Part shown: positions 17,585 through 26,230 of the stretch, piece by piece
Layout of the letters: each line of letters starts with the position of its first letter
Numbering within the stretch: the stretch's first letter is position 1
Origin: Streptomyces griseosporeus
GTDB taxonomy: Bacteria > Actinomycetota > Actinomycetes > Streptomycetales > Streptomycetaceae
Assembly: GCF_014656055.1 (NCBI RefSeq)
Contig: NZ_BNBR01000001.1
Span: 1 to 64,000, forward strand
Length of the DNA: 64,000 nt
Reading direction: 5' to 3'
The notes under the pieces: model-generated
Databases searched by the model: none
The model's input: only the letters and a program-made list of their open reading frames with translations
Told to the model about the DNA's origin: nothing
Position numbers and translations under genes: made by a program

Positions 17585-17894
17585 AGGATGGCCCCCCGCT
17601 CGAGCTGATGAGCCTCAAAGGGCAGGATGCGGACGGGTGTAGGGCGCGGGGTGCTCAATGCGGGTCTCCTCACCCCTGGGGGTGAACTCTCCGGTCGGGG
17701 AGCGGTGCGGCGTGGTAGAGAGCGCAGTGCCACACAGCGTTGAGGAGGTTCCCGCGGGCCGGGACAGCCGTGCGGCGCCGTCCGGTCCCATAGGCCCGGA
17801 CGGGCAGCAAGGATCAACAAGGGCTGCACGGAGGTGGTGCCCGTGGCCGGGCGGCCGCGGAGCCCTGGGACGGGGCGGGACGTTGGGGAACGCA
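17585..17894. other. Divergent non-coding region between helicase remnant and second Tn7-like set
   Basis: About 310 bases separating a leftward and a rightward gene, so it should hold two promoters, but no convincing -35/-10 pair stands out. The plus-strand open frame running through it is simply the upstream extension of the TniQ frame. I searched by eye for TGT-starting repeats marking a left transposon end and saw none. Confidence 0.35.
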
Positions 17895-18923
17895 GTGTGG
17901 GGCAGGAGCCTGGCTCAGCAACCGGTGCGCTTCGTGGCGCACGAGTCGAACTGCTCGTTCTTGTGGCGGGTGGCCGGTTTGCAGGGGGTGGAGGTCGACT
18001 TCCTGCTGGCCGAGTTGGGTGACGGGCCGCCAGGGCAGCAGGCCCTGCGACCGCATCTGGCGGAGGTGCTGCTGAGCGGCGCAGCGGCGGACAGGCTCGC
18101 GCAGATGCTCGATGTGCCGTCCGCGCGGCTGCGGTGGGCTCTGCCGCATCTGCGCGCACCGCATCTTCTGCCGGGCGAGCGGGCGCGGTGGGAGTGGCCG
18201 TGGGAGCCGTTGGCGCACTGTCTGGTGCCGGCCTGCGGGTTGTGTGCGGCGGTCCGCGGCGGGGGCTGGGGTGAGATGTGGCTGGTCTGGCCGGAAAGGT
18301 GGAAGATCTGTGAGCGGCACGGCCGGTTCACCCATGTGCGTCAGGGCGGGCCTGGAGGGGTCGAACTGGCCCGGCTGCCAGAGTCCGTCGACGCGCACCG
18401 CAGGCGGGGCAGGCTGGAGCGGCGCTTCGGGCCCGCCGGGGCCGTGCTGGTGGCGGACGCCTTCGCTCTCGCTGGATGGTGGTGGCGCCGTGCCCCACTC
18501 ACCAGCCGGTGGGCCGAGCGGGCCGGGCGGGCCGGGCTGCAGCCCCGGGATATCGAGACGGCATGGCTGTTGGTGTATCCGGAGGCACTGCTCGTGGCCC
18601 GGGCGCTGCTGCGCTACGAGCAGCAGCGCGCCGCTCTGCCCAGCGGGCCGTGGGCTGCGGCTGAGGCCCGTCTGGTGGCCGAGCTGTCGCAACTGGCGGG
18701 CTCGCTCGAACTGCCCCTGGGCACTTGGCCGGTCCCGGTGGCGGAGTGGCTAGCACGACACCGCCGGTGTACGCCGGCCGTACAAGACAATGGGGGTAGC
18801 GGCCGCCGCGGGGACCGGCAGCCTGTCACCGCGTTGATCCACCAGGACGACGAGCACCAGGCGCCGCTGGGGAGCCTGTGTTGCCTGCCCTGGGACTGGG
18901 GCGACCCGTTCGCCGCCGTGTGA
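17895..18923 (+). CDS. TniQ-family protein, short form (set 2)
   Basis: A 342-residue TniQ protein without HA repeats. The N-terminal core reads RFVAHESNCSFLWRVAGLQG, the counterpart of GESxxSYLxRLA in other TniQ proteins. A zinc-binding region follows: CLVPACGLC and, ~35 residues on, WKICERHGRF. The start GTG 17895 is preceded by TTGGGGA at good spacing. It is the first gene of the second transposition set, whereas set 1 has its TniQ last. TniQ proteins pick the target site; having both this and the TniQ-HA at 28604 gives set 2 two possible targeting subunits, as in Tn7-like elements with two targeting modes. Confidence 0.75.
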   Translation: MWGRSLAQQPVRFVAHESNCSFLWRVAGLQGVEVDFLLAELGDGPPGQQALRPHLAEVLLSGAAADRLAQMLDVPSARLRWALPHLRAPHLLPGERARWEWPWEPLAHCLVPACGLCAAVRGGGWGEMWLVWPERWKICERHGRFTHVRQGGPGGVELARLPESVDAHRRRGRLERRFGPAGAVLVADAFALAGWWWRRAPLTSRWAERAGRAGLQPRDIETAWLLVYPEALLVARALLRYEQQRAALPSGPWAAAEARLVAELSQLAGSLELPLGTWPVPVAEWLARHRRCTPAVQDNGGSGRRGDRQPVTALIHQDDEHQAPLGSLCCLPWDWGDPFAAV

Positions 18924-19089
18924 GCTCGTCCTCCGCAGCGATACGCATCTCACGTCTCGTACACGCATCCGCCGGTCCCCTCAATCGTGGGGTGCAGACG
19001 GTTGCAGCTGCGCTCCCCGGGCCCGTGCCCGGATGCTGGAGCGGGGACACGCGCAGGGCGGCCCGCTGCAGAGGACGAAGGGGACGGAC

Positions 19090-19818
19090 GTGCCAGGGGG
19101 CCCGGTCAGCGCGCACGAGATCGCCGTCTGCTACCTCGACCGGTTCGGACGGCAGCGCGAACGCCCGGTGGCAGAGGTCGGCGAGGTGGCGTTCGAGGAG
19201 CTGGCCCCGCTGGAGCGGCCCGTACCCTACCCGGGACGGCAGTCGTTCGTCACCAACGCCTGGGCCTCGGCCACCGACCAGTTGCTGGCCTGCGGCTCAC
19301 TCCGGCAGCAGCACTGCGGCATGCTCCTGGACCGCGACCCTGCAGTCGGGCTGCGCAGCGCGGGACCCATGGAGCTGCGCTGGAGCCGTCAGGGGCGCCG
19401 CCATCGCCTGCGGCCGGCGTTCGTCGCCTTACGAGCGGGGCAGCGCGAGGTGATCTGCGTGCGGCCGGAGGAAATCACCGACCGGTGGCAATCCGAGCAG
19501 GACGTGCTGGCGGTGGCTTCGGCAGCAGCAGGCTGGCAGATCCGGGTGATGGAGCCTTCCACCGGGGTGGAACTGGACAACCTCAAGCTCCTCTACGCCG
19601 CCCGCAGTCCACGGTGGCTCACGGCCGGGCAGGACCAGTTGCTAGCACGGCAGTTCGCCTTGCCTCGGACCATCCGCTCCGGGGTACGCGCCGCCGCCCT
19701 GCCCTCGTATGTGGGAGTGGACCTTGCCTATCACTTGATCTGGGCGCGGCGGCTGCACACCGACATGAGTGTCCCGCTCACCCCGTCATCGACGGCATGG
19801 TCAGGGGAGGTCAGGTGA
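19090..19818 (+). CDS. TnsA-like transposase subunit with eroded active site (set 2)
   Basis: A 242-residue protein from GTG 19090 (AAGGGGA upstream). The framework matches TnsA-like proteins: VCYLDRFGRQRERPVAEVGEV.AFEELAPLERPVP, MLLDRDPAVGL, then the nuclease core. Catalytic positions are lost. The SLxER-like Glu reads SLRQQ, the PDF Asp is Ala (RLRPAFVAL), and the following strand reads VICVRPEE rather than an Asp/Glu-x-Lys. The stop overlaps the tnsB GTG start (GTGA), so the two are translationally coupled. It may work as a structural partner of TnsB rather than as a nuclease. Confidence 0.6.
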   Translation: MPGGPVSAHEIAVCYLDRFGRQRERPVAEVGEVAFEELAPLERPVPYPGRQSFVTNAWASATDQLLACGSLRQQHCGMLLDRDPAVGLRSAGPMELRWSRQGRRHRLRPAFVALRAGQREVICVRPEEITDRWQSEQDVLAVASAAAGWQIRVMEPSTGVELDNLKLLYAARSPRWLTAGQDQLLARQFALPRTIRSGVRAAALPSYVGVDLAYHLIWARRLHTDMSVPLTPSSTAWSGEVR

Positions 19819-22205
19819 TCTCGCGGCACGCCGCAGGCGCCGCAGCGCCCCCCGCTGCTGACACTCTGGCTCTGGGGGACACCATCCGCTTCCGCGGTGG
19901 CCTCTGGGTGGTCACCGCCTTCCACGGACCGCGTCTCTTCCTCGATGCCGCAGAGCCCGCAGAGCCCGCAGAGCCGCTGATCATCCTGCAGACGGCAGTG
20001 ACCTCGGCCCCCGACTTCGCCGTGCTGAACCGGGCGGCGCGACGCAGTTCGCTGCCCGGCCGCCTCGGCGAGTTCCGTGCGCTGCCGCGCGACGTACGCA
20101 AGGCCGCTGAGAAGTGGGAGCGGCATGTCAAGGAGGTACTGCACCAGCAGGCCCCGAACGTTCCCGCCACCACCGAGCCCCCACCGGCCTTCGACCCGCA
20201 GCAGCGCACCCTGCGCCAGCGCTACCAGGCCAAGGCCGACCAGTTGACGCAGGCAGGAACCCCGGTGTCCGCGGCCACTGTCGAACGAAAGTGCGCGGCC
20301 TGGCGTAGGGACGGCCTGATGGGCCTGGTCGACAAGCGCAGCCGGCGTAGTGCGGCCCCGCACGGGCGCGTCGACACGCGAGTGGTCGACCTCGTGTGGG
20401 AGGTCCTGGACGACGAGCGCGGCAGAGGCCTGTCACCAGGAACGCTGTCCCGGCTGATCGACCGGGTGCAGCAGACGGTTCGGGTCCGCTACGCGCACCT
20501 GCTGGCCGACCCGAAGACCGCCCGGGGCCTGGTGATCAGTCCGGCGACGTTCTACCGGCTGCTGGAGCGGCTGGGGATCACCGCGGAGAACTCGCATGAC
20601 GCCGCGGCCCGTCACGCGGCCGGACCTGCCATATCCGCAGAGCGGCCCGGCGCCCGGCGGGCTACCTGGGCCCGCTGGCCCGGGGAACTGGTGCAGATCG
20701 ACACCACCGGACTGGACGTTCTCGTCCTCGGTGACGACGGACGGGTCATCTCCGTGGAGCTCACCATCGCCATCGACGTGGCCACCCGCAGCATCGTGGG
20801 CTACCTGATCGTGCCCAAGCACACCGGCCGCACAGGCGGGACGGGACGATGGGCCGCCGGGCGGGCCACCCGCTCGTTCGACACCATGCAGGTCGTTGCC
20901 CAGACCACGGCCCCGCTTCCCGCGCGCCCGGGCTGGGCACCGGAAACCTTCATGGACGGCTCGGACCTGCCCTTCGAGGACCTCCTGGCGGCCGACCCTC
21001 GATTCGCCGGCGCCGCCGCCCGGCCCGTCATCAAGCCCGAAACGCTCGTCATCGACCACGGCTCGCCATTCATCTCCGCAGACTTCACCCGCGCCTGCCA
21101 CTCCCTGGGCATCGAAGTACGCGAGGCACGGCTGCGTACCGCTGTCGACAAGGCGATCGTGGAGCGCGCCATGCGGGCGGTGAAGACTGGCTTCAGCCAG
21201 TACCTGGCCTCCTACACCCACCACCGCCTTCACCTGCGAGGCAAGCGCGTCCGCAAGCAGCCGCTGTGGACCATCCGCGAACTCCAGGAACGGTTCGAGC
21301 AGTGGGTGGTCATCCACTGGCAGCAGACCCCCCACGGAGCACTCCGCTCCCCCTTCACTCCCGGGCTGCGCCTGACCCCCAACCAGATGTACGCGGCCCT
21401 CATTTCCCTGCGCGGCTACCGGTCCACCGCGCTGACCGCCGAGGAGAACCGCAAAATGCTGCCGGCGGTGTGGGTCCGGGTCAGCCGCAAGGGCTTCCAG
21501 ATCAACAATCGCACCTACAACCTGGACCGGGGAAAACTGGATCTCTTCCGTGGGTCCTCCGGCATCACAGCGCAGCAGGGGCGCTGGGAGGCCCACTACT
21601 CCCCCGACAACCCGGAGGTCGCCTGGCTGTTCAACCACCGGGCCGAGCCGGGCACCGACCCGTGGGTCGAGGTGCCCTTCATCCACCGCCGGCTATTCAC
21701 TGACCGGTGGACCGAGGAGGCCTGGTCCGAGGGCCTGCGCATCCACCTCGCCGCCGGCGGCAGCCGCCACAACGAGGCCGCCATCGCCCGGGCCACCACC
21801 CAGCTGCTGCGCGACCTGGCCGCCGGGCCGTCCTCCGGCAGCGCGTCACAGACCCCTCGCCCGGCTACGGCATCCCGCCCGTCCCGGCCCTCGCTGCCAT
21901 CGCCCGCCAAGCCCTACGCCACCGACATGCCGCCCCTGGACCCGGACACCGTCCACCCGTTCCGCACCCTCGACCGGCCCGCCGGAGAGCTCTTCGACAC
22001 GCCCGAGCCAGTCCGGGGCGCAGAACAGACCCTCGACGACTTCCTGGCGTCCCTGCCCGGCCTGCACCCGCCCGGCCCCAAAGGCCCCGGCAGCAGCAAC
22101 GAGCCCAGCTCAGCCATCCCGGGAGACAACAGCACCGGTGCTCCCCCGCCTGGCGGCCTGCCCGGCGACGGACCAGGCAGCGGACGGCAAGGAGACAAAC
22201 AGTGA
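19815..22205 (+). CDS. TnsB/TniA-like DDE transposase (set 2)
   Basis: A 796-residue Mu/TniA-type integrase. A DNA-binding region (QLTQAGTPVSAATVERKCAAW) precedes the catalytic core with D296 (QIDTT), D414 (VIDHGSPF) and E450 (IVERAMRAVKTGFSQYL). A Mu C-terminal domain (FQINNRTYNLDRGK) and a disordered Pro-rich tail follow. The start GTG 19815 overlaps the tnsA stop and sits behind GGGGAGG. It is clearly homologous to the set 1 transposase, but with diverged spacing between catalytic residues and an extra Gly/Arg-rich insert (HTGRTGGTGRWAAG), so the two sets are distinct lineages rather than a recent duplication. Confidence 0.87.
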   Translation: MISRHAAGAAAPPAADTLALGDTIRFRGGLWVVTAFHGPRLFLDAAEPAEPAEPLIILQTAVTSAPDFAVLNRAARRSSLPGRLGEFRALPRDVRKAAEKWERHVKEVLHQQAPNVPATTEPPPAFDPQQRTLRQRYQAKADQLTQAGTPVSAATVERKCAAWRRDGLMGLVDKRSRRSAAPHGRVDTRVVDLVWEVLDDERGRGLSPGTLSRLIDRVQQTVRVRYAHLLADPKTARGLVISPATFYRLLERLGITAENSHDAAARHAAGPAISAERPGARRATWARWPGELVQIDTTGLDVLVLGDDGRVISVELTIAIDVATRSIVGYLIVPKHTGRTGGTGRWAAGRATRSFDTMQVVAQTTAPLPARPGWAPETFMDGSDLPFEDLLAADPRFAGAAARPVIKPETLVIDHGSPFISADFTRACHSLGIEVREARLRTAVDKAIVERAMRAVKTGFSQYLASYTHHRLHLRGKRVRKQPLWTIRELQERFEQWVVIHWQQTPHGALRSPFTPGLRLTPNQMYAALISLRGYRSTALTAEENRKMLPAVWVRVSRKGFQINNRTYNLDRGKLDLFRGSSGITAQQGRWEAHYSPDNPEVAWLFNHRAEPGTDPWVEVPFIHRRLFTDRWTEEAWSEGLRIHLAAGGSRHNEAAIARATTQLLRDLAAGPSSGSASQTPRPATASRPSRPSLPSPAKPYATDMPPLDPDTVHPFRTLDRPAGELFDTPEPVRGAEQTLDDFLASLPGLHPPGPKGPGSSNEPSSAIPGDNSTGAPPPGGLPGDGPGSGRQGDKQ

Positions 22206-23299
22206 AGACCCCCGTACGCGATCCGCAAAGCGCCTCGCCCCCTGCCCCGGCCCCAGTCCTGCCTCCTGGGCTGCCGACCACTCTGCACGGCTGGCGCGCC
22301 CGTGTGCGGCACAAGCCCTCCCCTCCCCCGATCCCACCGGCCAACGAGGACGGCACCGCCGAGGACCCTGTCGACGAGAACGACCCCCGCGTGCGCTACC
22401 ACGCCCAGCTCGGCCTCGTCGAAACCACCGACATCATCAAAGGATCGCTTACCGCCCGGCGGCTGTTGCGTCACAACGGGGAACGCCGCCATCCCTGCCC
22501 GCACGTCGCCATCGACAGCGACTGCCGCGGCACGGGCAAACGCACGCTGCTTCACCACATCGGCCTGGGTCACCAGGGCCGCCGCGAAAAGCTCTACGGT
22601 ATCGACGACAGCCGTATCCCCGTCATCTGCATCAACGCCCCGCCCGAACCTGGCACGCCCGCCGACTGGTCCGCGGCCCTGGCCGTCTTCCTCGGCTGGG
22701 ACCTCTACCGCCCCGACACCCAGCAGCGGCCCGTGCAGCGCATGAAGGACTTCACCGGCCCTGCCGTCCACGTGATGCGCCACTCCCGCACGGAGGTCTG
22801 CCTGGTCGACGGCATCGACCGGCTGCGGCCCGAGGACCTGCAGCCGACCTTCGACTACTTCGACTACCTCGCCGAGGAGTTGGAACTGACTGTCTTCTGG
22901 AGCGGCATCGGTTCCAGCGACATCCTCCGTGAAGCCCGCGCGGCTCGATTCCCCGCCCTGCGGCGTCCTACCGAGGCCACCGCGCCCATCCGGCAACGCT
23001 CAGTGCCCACCCTGTGGGTCAACCGGCTGCCGCCCCGATGCAAGGAACACCCCAACGAATGGCCCAGCACCGTGGCCACCCTCGACGGTCGGCTGTCCCT
23101 GCGCCACCACCGGCCCGGCAGCCTCCTGGACCACGAGGAAGACCTCTACCACATGACCGACGGAATCATGGAAAACCTCACCCCTCTGGTCGGCATGGCC
23201 GGCCAACTCGCCATCCTCGACCGCACCGAAGCCATCACCCGCGACGTTCTGCACGACGCCGCCCGCTACCTCGACCTGCCATCCGAAGACGGCCGCTGA
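22202..23299 (+). CDS. TnsC/TniB-like ATPase with altered Walker motifs (set 2)
   Basis: 365 residues from GTG 22202, overlapping the tnsB stop. The ~60-residue Pro-rich head is followed by an AAA+ core. Its P-loop reads DCRGTGKRTLL, so the invariant Ser/Thr after GK is Arg, and the Walker B reads VCLVDGIDRL with Gly after the Asp. ATP binding or hydrolysis may therefore be weak or lost. A sensor-like VFWSGIGSS follows. The C-terminal fold matches the set 1 ATPase (LRHHRPGSLL in both). Its role would be to bridge TniQ and the transposase. Confidence 0.72.
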   Translation: MKTPVRDPQSASPPAPAPVLPPGLPTTLHGWRARVRHKPSPPPIPPANEDGTAEDPVDENDPRVRYHAQLGLVETTDIIKGSLTARRLLRHNGERRHPCPHVAIDSDCRGTGKRTLLHHIGLGHQGRREKLYGIDDSRIPVICINAPPEPGTPADWSAALAVFLGWDLYRPDTQQRPVQRMKDFTGPAVHVMRHSRTEVCLVDGIDRLRPEDLQPTFDYFDYLAEELELTVFWSGIGSSDILREARAARFPALRRPTEATAPIRQRSVPTLWVNRLPPRCKEHPNEWPSTVATLDGRLSLRHHRPGSLLDHEEDLYHMTDGIMENLTPLVGMAGQLAILDRTEAITRDVLHDAARYLDLPSEDGR

Positions 23300-23631
23300 G
23301 AAGGCATGTTGACCGGCCTGGTCCGCTCAAGGCCTCCAACATAACCGCGCAGTCTGTCAGAACAGACCGTCCTGTCCATCAGTCGAGGGCACGCGTGAAG
23401 CGGCTCGGACCGTGAGACCGGCTGCTCGGGCCTGGGCTCGCAGGCGCTTACCGACGCCCGTAGGAAGGCCGCGCCACCCGGACGATGACGCGCATGGCGG
23501 AGCATCATGAACTCGCTGTGCGGGTCAGGACGTGTCATCTGCGCTTGACGGGTGAGAACGTAGACTCGCGGGTCTCCTGGGCTGTTGGGGAACGCCCTCA
23601 CCTGGAGCGTTCCCCAGCCGTCGGGCCGCCG
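23300..23631. other. Non-coding junction between transposition genes and cargo cluster
   Basis: About 330 bases between convergent genes. It holds a GTCTGT-CAGA-ACAGAC inverted repeat (23352-23367) and, nearer the cargo, a strong hairpin (23586-23616). Otherwise nothing recognisable. Confidence 0.4.
23586..23616 (-). terminator. Hairpin terminator for the MazG-type gene
   Basis: TGGGGAACGC and GCGTTCCCCA form a perfect 10-bp stem around an 11-base loop, 16 bases beyond the stop of the leftward MazG-type gene. There is no U-tract, which is usual in high-GC actinobacteria. Confidence 0.55.
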
Positions 23632-24516
23632 TCAGTCCTGGGTGACGATGAGCGTGCGCTGGTCGAGGTCGAGGTGGACCGTTCCCCCGTTCTGCTCACG
23701 GAGTTGGCGCCACGCGGCGTAGCCGGTGAGGATGGCGTGCTCCCAGTCGGCGGCGCGGCAGATGCTGACCTCGAGGTGGGCGGTCATGTGGCCGATGGTG
23801 GCGAGGAGTTCGTGGTCTATGTGTTTGATGTCGGTGAGGTAGCAGTGGCGGGCGGCGTAGGAGAAGACGAGGGCTGAGATGCCTTCTTCGATGGCGATGG
23901 CGCGGCCGCCGTCTTCGGCTTCGTCGGTGCGGGGGTCGCTTTTACGTTTGCGGCCCAGCAGGAAGCGGGTGACGGGGGACCAGCCCAGCACGGTGGCGTG
24001 GGCGAGGTGGAAGATGTCGTGGAAGCGGTAGTCGTCTTCGACGTGGGACGCGCTGGTGAGGGGGTCACCGGCGGGGGTTCCGTCTTCCCGGGTGAGGACG
24101 ACGACGGTGCGGCCGTCGTCGGTCGTGGTGGGCGTGAAGGTCAGTGTGGTCTGCCGGGGCAGCTGTTCGTGGGCGGGAGCGGCAGCATCGAAGGGGGTGT
24201 GCTCGTCGTGGGGGGTGAGGCGCCAACGGTCCTTGGTCTTCTCCAGGTTGGCGGCGGCGACGTCGTCGAGGTCGAGCCCGAAGCGGTGGGCGAGAGCGGC
24301 GACGTACCACAGGACGTCGCCGAGTTCTTCGCGTAACTGGTGCTTGCCCTGCTCGAAGGCGGGTCCGTCGCGCAGGAATTTCTTGTAGGCGGTGGTCAGG
24401 GACCCGACTTCGCCGGCAAGGCCGAGGAGAGGGACGAGGACCGGGTCGGTGCCCTCGGCAGGGAGTTGGAGGGTCTTGACGGCCGCTTCCTGGTAGCGCT
24501 TGAAGTCCACACTCAC
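23632..24516 (-). CDS. MazG-type nucleotide pyrophosphohydrolase with extra C-terminal domain
   Basis: About 294 residues. The N-terminal half is MazG-like: LLGLAGEVGSL, then LREELGDVLWYVAALA and LEKTKDRW, the helices that carry the metal-binding Glu/Asp residues of the all-alpha NTP pyrophosphatases. These cleave (d)NTPs to (d)NMPs. The C-terminal half (YRFHDIFHLAHATVLGWSP, AIAIEEGISALVFSYA) is a second helical domain with His/Glu residues seen in other actinobacterial MazG-like proteins; its role is unknown to me. GTG 24516 and GTG 24510 are both possible starts. It diverges from the acp-xre-immA-TS operon and probably belongs to the same system, supplying or removing a modified nucleotide. 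Confidence 0.75.
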   Translation of the reverse strand: MSVDFKRYQEAAVKTLQLPAEGTDPVLVPLLGLAGEVGSLTTAYKKFLRDGPAFEQGKHQLREELGDVLWYVAALAHRFGLDLDDVAAANLEKTKDRWRLTPHDEHTPFDAAAPAHEQLPRQTTLTFTPTTTDDGRTVVVLTREDGTPAGDPLTSASHVEDDYRFHDIFHLAHATVLGWSPVTRFLLGRKRKSDPRTDEAEDGGRAIAIEEGISALVFSYAARHCYLTDIKHIDHELLATIGHMTAHLEVSICRAADWEHAILTGYAAWRQLREQNGGTVHLDLDQRTLIVTQD

Positions 24517-24542
24517 ACCTGTCTGATCTTGGGACAACCCCG

Positions 24543-24577
24543 TTGGCTTTCCCGACAGCATGTCGTATGCTACGACA
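24543..24577 (+). promoter_or_regulatory. Promoter and palindromic operator for the acp-xre-immA-TS operon
   Basis: TTGGCT (24543-24548), 17 bases, TATGCT (24566-24571) make a good promoter. A perfect 7-bp palindrome TGTCGTA-TGC-TACGACA (24561-24577) covers the -10 box. A bound repressor would block RNA polymerase, and the XRE protein encoded second in the operon is the obvious candidate. The site also lies about 45 bases from the divergent MazG-type start, so both directions could be controlled together. Confidence 0.6.
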
Positions 24578-24633
24578 GCGTCGTTGGAAATGCAGACGAT
24601 TGGGGAGAGTTGTCGAACACGGACACACCGAGC

Positions 24634-24894
24634 ATGGACGACATCACCTCGGTCGTCGTCGACTTCCTCGCCGAGTACGAGGGCGTCTCACCCGACGAGC
24701 TCCGCTCTGAACTGGAGCAGAGCGGTCGGGAGTTGCCCGTGGACTCGCTGCTGGTGGTCGAGATTCTCACGCGCATTGAGGAGCGTTACCACGTCGCCAT
24801 TCCCGCAGACCGGGAAGCGGCCCAGGCCACCCGGTCCGTGCGGGCATTCGCCGCGGCGGTACTGGACGCCATCGTTGAAAGGCAGCAGTCATGA
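24634..24894 (+). CDS. Acyl carrier protein-like protein
   Basis: 86 residues from ATG 24634; an in-frame TTG at 24610 gives 94. The sequence has the acyl-carrier pattern: the ELPVDSLLVVEIL segment matches the D-S-L motif, in which the Ser takes the 4'-phosphopantetheine arm, and it is followed by RIEERYHVAIPA. It would carry an acyl or aminoacyl group as a thioester. There is no ketosynthase or other lipid/polyketide gene nearby; instead it opens an operon with a regulator, a protease and a thymidylate-synthase-like enzyme. That suggests delivery of a group to a nucleotide or base, though this is inference. Its stop overlaps the xre start (ATGA). Confidence 0.75.
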   Translation: MDDITSVVVDFLAEYEGVSPDELRSELEQSGRELPVDSLLVVEILTRIEERYHVAIPADREAAQATRSVRAFAAAVLDAIVERQQS

Positions 24895-25295
24895 CCCCTC
24901 CTTCGGACAGCCGTGACCGTGATCCTGAGCTGGTCCGGCTCGGTGAACGGCTGAAGAAGACCCGCGACTACCTGAACATGTCCCAGCAGTTCGTCTCGGA
25001 CTCGACCGGCATCCCCCGCTCGGCCATCAGCGACATCGAGCGCGGCGAGCGGCGGGTGGACAGCCTGGAGTTGAAGAAGCTGGCGCGCCTGTACCGGCAG
25101 CCGGTCGCCTACTTCCTGGCCGAGGAAAAGGACGCCGACGCCGGCGAGTACTCCCTGGCCGGTCTGCCGCGGGCACTGGCCCAGCTCACCGACGGGGACG
25201 CCAAGACAGTGCTGGAGTTCGCCGAATACCTCACCCTGCGGCGGGCGGCAGAACGCGAGGAACAGGAGACCGAGGACGGGAGTCCGACGGCGTGA
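24891..25295 (+). CDS. XRE-family regulator
   Basis: 134 residues with an N-terminal Cro/CI-type HTH: LGERLKKTRDYLNMSQQFVSD followed by IPRSAISDIERGERRVDSL. A short helical tail (TVLEFAEYLTLRRAAE) may mediate dimerisation. It overlaps both neighbours by four bases (ATGA), so it is made in step with the carrier protein and the ImmA-type protease. In XRE-ImmA pairs the protease usually cleaves or inactivates the repressor. The palindrome over the operon's own -10 box is its likely operator. Confidence 0.85.
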   Translation: MTPPSDSRDRDPELVRLGERLKKTRDYLNMSQQFVSDSTGIPRSAISDIERGERRVDSLELKKLARLYRQPVAYFLAEEKDADAGEYSLAGLPRALAQLTDGDAKTVLEFAEYLTLRRAAEREEQETEDGSPTA

Positions 25296-26188
25296 ACTGG
25301 GCCTTAGCACACCGGATCGCCTCGATCGCCGCCGTCCAGGCACACCGCGACCTCGGCATCGACCGCACGCAGTACGTCCACGTGCACCGGGCACTGGGGG
25401 CAGCCGACGTGATCGGGATGGCGCAGCCGATGCCCCGGCTGTTCGGCGTGTACTTCTCCCCCGCCGACAAGGGGCCGGCCGTGATGCTGAACGCCTCGCT
25501 GAATGCGGTCACCCAGCGGCACACGGCCGCACATGAGTTGGGGCATCACCGACTGGGCCATCGCACCGCAGCCGATGAGGAGCTTGATCCCGCGCTGCGC
25601 TGGGGCAACGGCAGCTGGCCCGAGGAGGAGAAGACAGCGGAGGCGTTCGCAGCGTGGTTCCTGATGCCCCTGCCGGCGGTGCGGGCGGCCCTTGAGCGGA
25701 TCTGCGGCGGCCGGCCGTCGTCTCCCGAGCACGTCTACCGGGTGGCGCGCGAACTGGGTACGTCGTACGCCGGGACGGTACGCCACCTGGTGAACCTCCG
25801 GCTGCTGGATGCCGGCCGGGCCGACCAGTGGTCCAAGATCCCTCCTGCCGGCCTGCGCAGTTCGCTGGCGGGCGGGACCTCGCTGCCCGCGCACGCCCAG
25901 GTACACGTGATCACGGCAGCCTCTGCGGGGCAGACGGTGTACGCCGACGCGGGCGATGTGCTGGTGCTGCACCTGGAGAACGCGGTCTTCGACGTCCTGC
26001 CCAAGGGGCTTCAGCCGTGGACCAGTGATGGGGCGACGCCGCTGGCGAGCGCCGTGGTGAGCGACGAGCTCCCGCCGGGCGGACAGGGCCTGATCGAGGT
26101 CGCGGTGCCGACGCACGGCGCCGCGCTGCGGCTGACGGTGGTGCGCGAAGCCCCGCGTGCCGGGGTCGACGAGACCTGGCCTGCCTGA
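25292..26188 (+). CDS. ImmA/IrrE-type metallopeptidase
   Basis: 298 residues. The zinc protease motif is HELGH at 81-85 (HTAAHELGHHRLGH), with the third ligand Glu expected in the KTAEAFAAWFLMP helix. The C-terminal ~110 residues form a second, beta-rich domain (VHVITAASAGQTVYADAGDVLVLHL) that may sense a ligand. ImmA/IrrE enzymes cleave XRE-type repressors on a stress or invasion signal, and the xre gene overlaps this one. That makes derepression of the operon by proteolysis a natural model. Confidence 0.85.
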   Translation: MNWALAHRIASIAAVQAHRDLGIDRTQYVHVHRALGAADVIGMAQPMPRLFGVYFSPADKGPAVMLNASLNAVTQRHTAAHELGHHRLGHRTAADEELDPALRWGNGSWPEEEKTAEAFAAWFLMPLPAVRAALERICGGRPSSPEHVYRVARELGTSYAGTVRHLVNLRLLDAGRADQWSKIPPAGLRSSLAGGTSLPAHAQVHVITAASAGQTVYADAGDVLVLHLENAVFDVLPKGLQPWTSDGATPLASAVVSDELPPGGQGLIEVAVPTHGAALRLTVVREAPRAGVDETWPA

Positions 26189-26230
26189 GCCCGGCTCCCC
26201 GGATCACACCCGTATGTGTCAGGAGGACTG

